From contig CM040106.1 of assembly GCA_022496805.1 (NCBI GenBank), positions 8,742,001 to 8,806,000 on the forward strand: DNA of 64,000 nucleotides, written 5' to 3'. A program made the translations under genes and the position numbers. Under the pieces are notes generated by a model. That model was not told the DNA's origin and made no database searches. It was given only the letters and a program-made list of their open reading frames with translations. Below, piece after piece: positions 57,001 to 64,000 of this stretch (its first letter is position 1; the number at the start of each line of letters is the position of its first letter). The stretch comes from Pohlia nutans (taxonomy: Eukaryota; Streptophyta; Bryopsida; Bryales; Mniaceae).

Positions 57001-57451
57001 ACACAACAAAATCGAAGCAGTCGCCGCCTTTCGCACCACCTTCAAAACCCAAAGACATATGCTAGACCAGCAACATTTCTCATACCTTGGCAGTGGGTAC
57101 TCATGATACTTGTCTGTACAAAGGAAAAATGAGTGCTTCTCTTACCCTAGATGTCTCGGTCTCATTTAATGCATCCAACTCTGATTGCAGTACCTCCTCA
57201 TCCTCTACGCTTGATTCCTCCACTACTTCTAGCCCCTGAGTTCTTATGGACCCTAGTACTGCAACCGTATCATCCTCCGCATGTTCCAAAGCTAAAATGT
57301 GTCTCTCCTTTCTCCTTCTCAAAGCAGCCTTCTTTGCCTTGGAACTAGAGAAGTTGGAACACCTACGTCTCTTTTTCACCCGACAGGTGTTAGGTGTCTC
57401 CAGCACCGAGGAGGAGTTCTCCTCTCCCTCCTTCATGTGTATGATTATCAC
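54003..57451 (-). pseudogene. ParB-like (DGNHR) gene, decayed
   Basis: Exon 1 57451-57145 has a basic cluster (KKRRR, ALRRRKERH), a likely nuclear signal, then an acidic stretch. It joins in phase 0 to exon 2, 56961-56596, with a TGA at 56782-56784. Exon 3 (from ~56471) begins MSEETDTRMAMGEEEE and frameshifts near 56310 into IPMTDVWSPLLVDIEKL. It continues through GSACFYVGIMNSK and MFYVWDGNHRHKPWYPI to VPVRSIVFNV. The order IPM..DI..L....VWDGNHR..AW..I...VPV is that of a ParB/sulfiredoxin-like domain. A further exon (about 55810-55293) is open but for TAA, TAG and TGA, and ends in a GTATGT donor. A last exon lies at 54236-54003 (SDVVLRVWVDKASFWAG). A methyltransferase half was not recognised. 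Confidence 0.55.
54237..55292. repeat. Intron of the ParB-like gene with CTCGGATCCGAG palindromes
   Basis: Six or seven palindromes with a different core from those elsewhere: GTCCTCTCGTATCCGAGAGGAC (about 54344), GTCCTCTCGGATCCGGGAGGAC (54463), GCTCTCGAATCCGAGAGC (54747) and GGTCTCGGATCCGAGACC (55107, perfect). Half or degenerate forms lie at about 54634, 54854 and 54990. AAAGCTGGTCTC precedes three of them. Confidence 0.8.
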
Positions 57452-57589
57452 TAATCAAAATCTCCGAAGACTTCAAATTCTCTAATTTGATATCTAGAGA
57501 TTAGGAAATGATATCTCCAATAAACTCAGTCAAATCTCCAATAACCTCAGTTCCATCTCCAATGTCCTCTTTAATTCCATCTGTAAATG

Positions 57590-59048
57590 TACCCATTTAA
57601 GAGCATCCTCACCCGTCCGCGCCAAAGGTGGCTCGCGACAGGCAGAATTCAAGGCTCGCTCATGAAGTTGGGAATCGCCAAAAAGGGCGTGCCTCACCCA
57701 TCCGCGCCATGGCTAGCCGCGACAGGCAGGCAGCGGATCCGAAGGCTGGATTTATTGCTGGACAGCCTGCAAAGTAAGTCCCCTGCTGAGGTGCCCGATG
57801 CCAAGAGCGGAAAGCCTGATCAGGTGTTGGCAAAAACTGTTAGTTCGCCCCCGTCTGTGAGCTCGCCCAAACTGGGAGCTCGTTTTTTTGCCCATACATG
57901 GTCATTGTTTAGGGTTTCCTGTACAGCTAGCTTTTAGTCCTAGGGAGTATGGAGCAATGGCGGCAACGCCTTATTGCCACGTGTGCGCTTTTATTGGAGG
58001 ATGATGAGGAAGACAATTTCAATGTGAATTGGTTTTTGGGGTTAGGATTGCCTGGACGTGAAATATCGCACCATGTTCGAGGGTCACGTCCCGGTAAATC
58101 GCCAATCCTTGAGAGACGCAGACACGATATGCACCTTCGCATGATGTGTCATTATTTTGCAGACGAGCTAGTGTATGGACCACAAATTTTTTGACGTCGC
58201 TACCGCATGCAACGGTCTTTGTTTTTGACAATCCTAGAGAGGGTTTGTTTTAGAGATCACATGAGGCAGTTTACCTGTGCCGACCTAGAGAAAGCAATTG
58301 CCCATTAATTCTGACTGTGGCTTTCCAGGGATGTTTTCCTCGCTTGATTGTATGCACTATGAGTGGAAGAATTGCTCGGTGGCTTGGCAAGGAGATTTTG
58401 GAGATCGCGATGGAAAGAAGTCCATGGTTTTGGAGGCCGTGGCAGATGGCAAATGGCGGATTACACATATGGCATGCATTCTTTACACTCCCGGGTTCCA
58501 ACAATGACTTAAACGTGTTGAATCGATCGCCACTCATACACAACATGTTGACGGGCAAAGCTTGCGATATGCATTTTCACGTCAACGGCTGTGAGTACAA
58601 TTGCTATTATCTACTCACATATGGAATTTATCCTCAGTGGTCATGCTTTGTGCAGAGCATTCATGAACCTCAAGATGAGAGGCGAAGTTATTTTGCAAAG
58701 ATGCAAGAGGTGGTTCGAAAAGATGTGGAGAGGTGTTTCGGGGTTTTGTAAGCCCGTTTTGCCATTATTCGAAATCCAAGCCGCTTGTGGAGCATGGACG
58801 TCATATCCAATATTATGTTTGGTTGTTGCATTTTCCATAACATGATAATTGAGGACAAAGAAGCAGTAGAGAAACTAGATGATTTCATTGGCAATTTGCA
58901 TGATGGCAATGTTCCAATGAAAAGGGGTTTAGAGTTTGATGAATTAGTAACAACTACAAGAGAGATTGAGAATTTTAACACCCACTTTGGTCTTTGTGGC
59001 GATCTCATAGAACACTTGTGTATGATGAAAAGCCAAAATTTGACATGA
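57590..59048 (+). mobile_element. PIF/Harbinger-type DNA transposon relic
   Basis: The transposase is readable in three frames. 57949-58194 is the N-terminal region, ending DELVYGPQIF. 58298-58430 has GFPGMFSSLDCMHYEWKNC with the first catalytic Asp. After a frameshift near 58450, LPGSNNDLNVLNRSPL gives the second Asp, and RKDVERCFGVL gives the third acidic residue. The frame then meets a TAG at 58749-58751 and restarts to 59048 with CCIFHNMIIEDK. A segment between the N-terminal and catalytic parts is missing. GAGCATCCTCACCCGTCCGC near 57601, repeated as CTCACCCATCCGC at 57694, could be a terminal repeat region, but no matching far end was found. The plant HARBI1-like class is clear from motifs. 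Confidence 0.8.
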
Positions 59049-59876
59049 TTTGTAAAATTTTGACTATAGTCACACTCATTCATAAAATCGACTTTGGCTA
59101 TACAAATATAGGCTCAAATCAAGACCCATATCGTGTCCACAAAAGTCATATTGTGAATTATTATTTTCTCTAATGACATTCTATGTGGTGAGCATTCCCG
59201 GTCCAACATGTTCAATGTTCTCCCATCGCTCGCTACGACCTTTGGTTTCCTCAGATTGAGAATTCGATTGGCCACTCACACTACTATCCATTTGACTATC
59301 TAAAACTTGCATATTGGAAGATCCCACTCTAACGAAACATATCTTGCCTGCATAATACATAAAAAAGGCACAAGTTTCAATAACAAAACAACATAAAATG
59401 GCACAAAAATTGTCGTGATTTGATGCCAATAATTGGCACAACGATGGTACCAAATGGCACCAAACATTAGCCCATTAAAATGGTACAAAGAAAACGGCCA
59501 AAAAATGGCCCAACAATGCCTTCAAAATTTGACAAAAATTGGCTTAAAAATGGGCCATGCGATGGTCCAAATGTTGTGGTGCAGCCACAACCATGGTTGT
59601 GGCGGTAGTGGCTACTGCAGCCGCAGTCATGGCTGTGACTGCAGCCATGGCTGTGGCTGTCGCGGCCACATTCCCAAATGTAACAAATGGCAAAAAGATC
59701 AATTGTATTCAAATCTCACCTCCCAATCTTCACCTTCATCGTTCGTGGAATCGTCCACTTGCACGACCTCTTTCTCCGAGGGGAGAATAAAATTCTCCTC
59801 ACTTTGGCAATTGTTTTTCACCTCAAATTCTTCATCATAACCGCTCTTCACAAATTGTGATCGTGCCTCCCTCATT
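59049..59876. other. Stretch with no recognisable gene
   Basis: Contains a compositional run of CCATGGCTGTG/CAGCCATGG words at 59570-59670 and AAAATGGCxCAA words at 59395-59560. Open frames here have no recognisable domain. Confidence 0.5.
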
Positions 59877-60146
59877 TGCCAAAGCATTTCTTATTGAAGG
59901 TAGAGAAGATTGCACAAGGCACACACACAAACACAAGGAATGCGTAGAAAGAGATGATCTTTACTCAAAGGCCTTCCACCTTAAGTAGTGTACACTAGGA
60001 GGTCACCATGGACAAACCATATGGGATAACTCATCACAAGGACACTCTAGAGATCAGCCCATGCCTAACCCCTCCTCCCACACACCATTATTTAGCACCC
60101 GTACGTCTTTGGCTTCTAGCAATACTACGTTGCATCAATTACCTCA
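59877..60146 (-). mobile_element. 3' LTR of the copia element
   Basis: On the minus strand a purine tract CAAAGTGGGAG is followed by TATTGAGG, the usual copia polypurine tract and LTR start. A matching TG..CA end near 59877 (GCTTTGGCA) with an AATAAG polyadenylation-like signal gives about 270 bp. The 5' LTR is outside the window, so the ends are inferred. Confidence 0.5.
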
Positions 60147-63100
60147 ATACTCCCACTTTGCGTAGAGCCAAAGCCTCTAAGTCCAAATGCTATTACTAAT
60201 CGTTGGTGTCGGTCTCTACAAAGACCCTTTGTGAGCACATCCGCCACCATGTGCTCCGTTGGGCAATACTCCAAATGTATAACTCCCAATTCCAACTTCT
60301 CCCGAATGAAGTGGTATTGCACATCAATGTGCTTCGTGCGTGAATGATGTGTAGGGTTCTTTGCAAGTGAAATGCACCCTTGGTTGTCACACATAATCGT
60401 TGTAGCCTCACCTTGTGTGCAACCCACATCCACCATTAGTTGCCTCAACCAAATGGCCTCCTTCGTGGCATGGCTCGTAGCCATGTACTCGGCCTCCACC
60501 GTTGATGTCGCCGTCGTTTGTTGCCGCTTGCTATTCCACGACACCGCTCCCGATCCGACCTTGAACATGTAGCCCGTTGTCGATCTTCGATCGCTCGTGT
60601 CTCCCGCGTAGTCCGCGTCACAATAGCCGCTCAACACAATGTCTTTGCCTCCAAGACACAACTTCACATCGCTTGTGCCCCTCAAATAACGCATGATCCT
60701 CTTGACCGTCATCCAATGCATCGAGCCCGGTCTTGCCATGTGTTGACTCACCACGCTAATTGGATACGCAAGGTCGGGCCGTGTCGCAATCATCGCATAC
60801 ATCAACGACCCCACCGCTTGCTTGTATGGCACCTCCGCCATCGATTTAGCCTCCATCGCATACTCCTCCTCCGAAAGCTTGACGAGCTTGGAGTTTGCAT
60901 CCAATGGTGTTGCCACGGGCTTACAATCCTCCATCCCGAATCTCTTGAGCACGTCCATCACATACTTGCCTTGACTCATGGTGATAGTGCGTGTAGCCCT
61001 ATCACGCACAAACTCAACACCAAGACAAAAGTGCAATTCTCCAAGATCACTCATCTCGTACTCTCTCTCAAGCATGCCTTTTAATGCATTCATTAAACTC
61101 ATGAGGCTTGCAAGAATGATCAAATCATCAACATATATGATCACAATCACCACATGTTGCCCCTCTTGCATGAAGTAGAGACTATGATCCGCAATGCTCC
61201 TAGTAAACCCGTGTGCAAGCAAGAACGTGTCAATCTTTTGGTACCACGCTCTTGGAGATTGTTTCAACCTATACAATGATTTTTGCAACTTACAAACAAG
61301 GTGCTCTTTACCTTGTTGCACAAACCCCTCAGGTTGCACCATGTAGATGTCCTCCTCCAAATCGCCATTCAAAAATGCGGTCTTCACATCCATTTGATGC
61401 ATCTCCAAGTCCAAGGCCGCTCCAATGGCAAGAATGCATCGAATGGTGGTGAACTTGGCCACGGGAGCAAATGTCTCGTGAAAGTCCACCCCATGCACTT
61501 GCGCGAACCCCTTGGCTACTAATCTTGCCTTGTGACGCACAACAATACCCGAAACATCCCTCTTTGTCCGAAACACCCATTTGCAACCAATGGGGTTGCG
61601 ATCCTTTGGAATGGGAGTTAATTGCCACGTACCGTTAGCAATTAGAGAGTCGTACTCCTCTTGCATGGCGCGCTCCCACTTGACCGCATCCTCACCTTGC
61701 ATGGCTTCTCGAATGGTCAATGGACCATCCGATAATGCCACATTCGCATGCTCGTCCTCCACTTGAGGGAAGATGTGGTTCTTCCACCATTCTCCAGGTG
61801 GTTTGCGCGATCTCTCGGGGTACCGCCGCTCGCTTGAAGAAACTTGCTCCTCTTGCGTGCCCTTTGCGCCATTCTTGGCCTTTGAGCTCGATGGCGCTTC
61901 AACAACCTCCGTGTCGCCAGCTTCGTCATCACCGTCATCATCACCTACATCAACAACACTAGGAGACTTGGAGGGTATGTCCACCAAAACGTCTCCACTA
62001 CTCCCACTTGGACCAACCTCCAAAGGAGCCTCCATCGTAGACTCCTCACAAAATGTCACATCACGTGACCGAATGATCTTCCTCGTGTCCACCGACATGA
62101 GTCTATACGCCTTGGTACCTTCACAATACCCAAGAAACACACATTTCAAGGCCTTAGCCTCGAGTTTCGTCCTCCGTTCGTCGGGAACCTTCGCATATGC
62201 AATGCATCCGAAGATGCGCATGTGTGCAACACATGGTTGCCTCCCACTCCACGCTTGCTCCGGCGTCATGCCTTCAACCGCGCTTGTTGGACACCGATTG
62301 TGTGTGTATACCGCATTCACCACCGCTTCCGCCCAAAGGTCCAACTTCAAGTTTTGAGCGTGCAACATGCTCCTCGCCATCTCTACAATGGTGCGATTTG
62401 CGCGCTCCGCAACTCCATTTTGTTGAGGCGTGTACGGGGCCGAAGTTTGGCGTGCGATGCCTTCATTCTTCAAAAGCTCGTCAAATTTCTTGGACATGTA
62501 CTCGCCGCCATTGTCCGACCGAAACACCTTGATCTTCAACTCGGATTGGTTCTCCACCAATGTCTTGAACTCCTTGAACTTCTCAAAGCACTCACTCTTG
62601 GCTTTGATAGGGTAGAGCCATATCTTCCTTGAAAAATCATCGATGAAGGTCACAAAGTACTTGCAACCTCCCATCGATGTGGTCTTCATGGGGCCACACA
62701 CATCCGAATGCACGATCTCCAAAACTTTTGTGGCCCGTGTCGCCCCTTCACCCGCAAATGGCAACCGTTGTTGCTTGCCTTCAATGCAACCTTCACACGT
62801 GAATGTAGAAGCATCCACTTTCAATTGATGAAGATCCATACCGCTTACCATGCCGCGTAGTGTCTTCACACTCTTGATGTTCAAATGGCCAAGTCGACGA
62901 TGCCACAACGCCAACTTGTCGTCTTTCAAGTTTGAATGCGCCAACGCCGCCGATTCCTTCGAATGCACCTTGGAGAACTTGATGTGGTACAAGCCCTCGT
63001 GTTCTTCAATGATGGCCACCTCATCTCGACTCGGTGACAACACATAACACCCCTTATCACTAAACTCTACTCTCAAGTGCTTTGACACTAGTTGCCTCAC

Positions 63101-64000
63101 CGATAGTAAATTTGCCGTTAGTTTGGGAACGTGGAGGATATCTTTGATAGTGATTGTCTTCACACGACCCCTCACCTCGGTGTCTACAACAATTTGGCCC
63201 TTGCCAACGGCCTCAAGCACCGTATCATCTCCCAAAATCACTCTCCTTGGATTAATGAGAGCATACGAATGAAAACAAGTTTTATGTGGTGACATGTGGC
63301 TTGTAGCCCCCGAATCAACAATCCAATCACTCGTACTACCATTGCACGATACATTGCTTGCCATGTTTGCATACTCATAACCAACCTCAATCCAATCACT
63401 CATGCTTGCATCACCCTCGATACCATCACTCATGCTTGCATCACCCTCGATGCCATCGCTCATGCTTGCCTCATATCTAGCCGTAAATGCGTACTCATCA
63501 TCGTCACGAGTTTTAGTGTTGTTTGCACTCTCCCCTTTCTCATCCCTCTTGCGTTTGAAGCAAAATTTGGCAATGTGGCCCTTCTTACCACAATAGAAGC
63601 ACACCTTGTCGCTTGAGCTCCCACCGCCTCCATTCTTGGATTGCTTCGCCACGAGTGCCGCTCCATCTTCTCGAGACTCGTTCTCCTTTCGCCGCGAAAG
63701 CTCGTGCAACAACCGTGAGGTCACATAGTCCAATGTGAGCTCCGTAATGGGTCTTGACTCCATCGCCACGATGAGGTACTCGTATGATGATGGAAGGCTC
63801 TCCAAAAGTGTCATCACGATGTCACCATCCGTAACCGACACGTCGCAACCGTTGAGTTGATCCGCGAGAGCTTTGACCTTGTTGATGTGCGCCAACATGT
63901 CATCTTCTTCGCCCATCTTGATGGTGAAGAACTTGCGCCTCAAAAACAAAATGTTGGCCAATGTTTTCGCTTCGTGAATGTTGCAAAGCTTAGACCATGC
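60125..64000 (-). CDS. Ty1-copia gag-pol polyprotein, intact, 5' end beyond window
   Basis: One frame of about 1,290 codons without any stop, open to the window edge. Order from the right: gag with a CFYCGKKGHIAKFC knuckle (near residue 120), aspartic protease WIVDSGATSHMSPH (near 220), integrase with the HRRLGHLN..CEGC zinc site and the D,D,E core (DVCGPM, FRSDNGGEY, NGVAERANR), reverse transcriptase with KARLVAKGFAQ and catalytic YVDDLIIL, and RNase H with SGYCDADYAGD, AEYMAT and DNQGC. This order (INT before RT) is diagnostic of copia. A 30-nt unit (encoding ASMSDGIEGD) is tandemly repeated at 63402-63470 between gag and protease. The stop codon lies about 20 bp inside the LTR. It is a candidate for a recently active element. 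Confidence 0.95.
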   Translation of the reverse strand, partial: AWSKLCNIHEAKTLANILFLRRKFFTIKMGEEDDMLAHINKVKALADQLNGCDVSVTDGDIVMTLLESLPSSYEYLIVAMESRPITELTLDYVTSRLLHELSRRKENESREDGAALVAKQSKNGGGGSSSDKVCFYCGKKGHIAKFCFKRKRDEKGESANNTKTRDDDEYAFTARYEASMSDGIEGDASMSDGIEGDASMSDWIEVGYEYANMASNVSCNGSTSDWIVDSGATSHMSPHKTCFHSYALINPRRVILGDDTVLEAVGKGQIVVDTEVRGRVKTITIKDILHVPKLTANLLSVRQLVSKHLRVEFSDKGCYVLSPSRDEVAIIEEHEGLYHIKFSKVHSKESAALAHSNLKDDKLALWHRRLGHLNIKSVKTLRGMVSGMDLHQLKVDASTFTCEGCIEGKQQRLPFAGEGATRATKVLEIVHSDVCGPMKTTSMGGCKYFVTFIDDFSRKIWLYPIKAKSECFEKFKEFKTLVENQSELKIKVFRSDNGGEYMSKKFDELLKNEGIARQTSAPYTPQQNGVAERANRTIVEMARSMLHAQNLKLDLWAEAVVNAVYTHNRCPTSAVEGMTPEQAWSGRQPCVAHMRIFGCIAYAKVPDERRTKLEAKALKCVFLGYCEGTKAYRLMSVDTRKIIRSRDVTFCEESTMEAPLEVGPSGSSGDVLVDIPSKSPSVVDVGDDDGDDEAGDTEVVEAPSSSKAKNGAKGTQEEQVSSSERRYPERSRKPPGEWWKNHIFPQVEDEHANVALSDGPLTIREAMQGEDAVKWERAMQEEYDSLIANGTWQLTPIPKDRNPIGCKWVFRTKRDVSGIVVRHKARLVAKGFAQVHGVDFHETFAPVAKFTTIRCILAIGAALDLEMHQMDVKTAFLNGDLEEDIYMVQPEGFVQQGKEHLVCKLQKSLYRLKQSPRAWYQKIDTFLLAHGFTRSIADHSLYFMQEGQHVVIVIIYVDDLIILASLMSLMNALKGMLEREYEMSDLGELHFCLGVEFVRDRATRTITMSQGKYVMDVLKRFGMEDCKPVATPLDANSKLVKLSEEEYAMEAKSMAEVPYKQAVGSLMYAMIATRPDLAYPISVVSQHMARPGSMHWMTVKRIMRYLRGTSDVKLCLGGKDIVLSGYCDADYAGDTSDRRSTTGYMFKVGSGAVSWNSKRQQTTATSTVEAEYMATSHATKEAIWLRQLMVDVGCTQGEATTIMCDNQGCISLAKNPTHHSRTKHIDVQYHFIREKLELGVIHLEYCPTEHMVADVLTKGLCRDRHQRLVIAFGLRGFGSTQSGSIEVIDAT

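Noticed and set aside
60518..62632. Several plus-strand ORFs of 100-190 codons
   Set aside because: They are antisense shadows of the intact copia polyprotein.

Overview
The window looks like repeat-rich nuclear DNA of a plant-lineage (streptophyte) eukaryote. The evidence is a long Ty1-copia polyprotein, a plant-type LINE, a PIF/Harbinger transposase of the plant HARBI1 type, tRNA-headed SINE-like units, and spliceable genes with GT..AG introns. I cannot name the species. The non-seed, bryophyte/charophyte/fern flavour of the gene families is an impression from memory only. No tRNA, rRNA, CRISPR array or bacterial operon was seen. Almost every host-like gene is broken by in-frame stops and frameshifts, so this is probably a decaying, heavily methylated, transposon-dense region.

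Layout. 0.2-2.4 kb (+): the 3' half of a methyltransferase-like gene (copy 1). 2.4-8.5 kb: minisatellites plus a SWIM-finger remnant and one uncharacterised minus-strand ORF. 8.5-11.5 kb (+): a broken coiled-coil gene and a broken FCP1/NIF-phosphatase-like gene. 11.9-15.2 kb (-): an acidic ORF remnant and a third methyltransferase-like pseudogene. 15.7-16.5 kb: a 780-bp TIR element with TA flanks. 16.6-27.1 kb: a block bounded by a ~42-bp inverted repeat and holding a SINE-like unit, a ~7.7-kb LINE with lightly damaged ORFs (-) and a 179-bp tandem repeat. 27.2-28.2 kb: a 5'-truncated copia relic. 28.2-30.5 kb (-): an RS-rich remnant and a second FCP1-like pseudogene. 30.7-34.3 kb (-): a ParB-like plus methyltransferase-like gene (copy 2), with palindromes upstream to 35.4 kb. 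35.4-42.7 kb: AT-rich DNA with microsatellites and duplications. 42.7-47.5 kb (+): a DUF7869-type gene with a 1.4-kb palindrome-filled intron. 48.7-49.6 kb (+): an intact unknown ORF. 57.5-49.6 kb (-): a ParB-like gene (DGNHR motif) followed by a coiled-coil, multi-exon gene. 57.9-59.0 kb (+): a PIF/Harbinger relic. 59.9-64 kb (-): an intact copia element running off the window.

The most unusual feature is a set of broken genes that combine a ParB/sulfiredoxin-like domain with a beta-class-like DNA methyltransferase fold. Their introns and flanks are studded with 18-22 bp palindromes such as TTAGGTCGACTCGACCTAA, while their exons are not. Each locus has its own palindrome flavour: AGCTCGA/TCGAGCT, AGGTCGA/TCGACCT, or CTCGGATCCGAG. 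Copies 1 and 2 share an intron at exactly the same place, just after methyltransferase motif I. The DUF7869 gene carries the same palindrome family in its first intron. The premature stops are largely TAG and TGA, which fits C-to-T decay at methylated CAG and CG sites.
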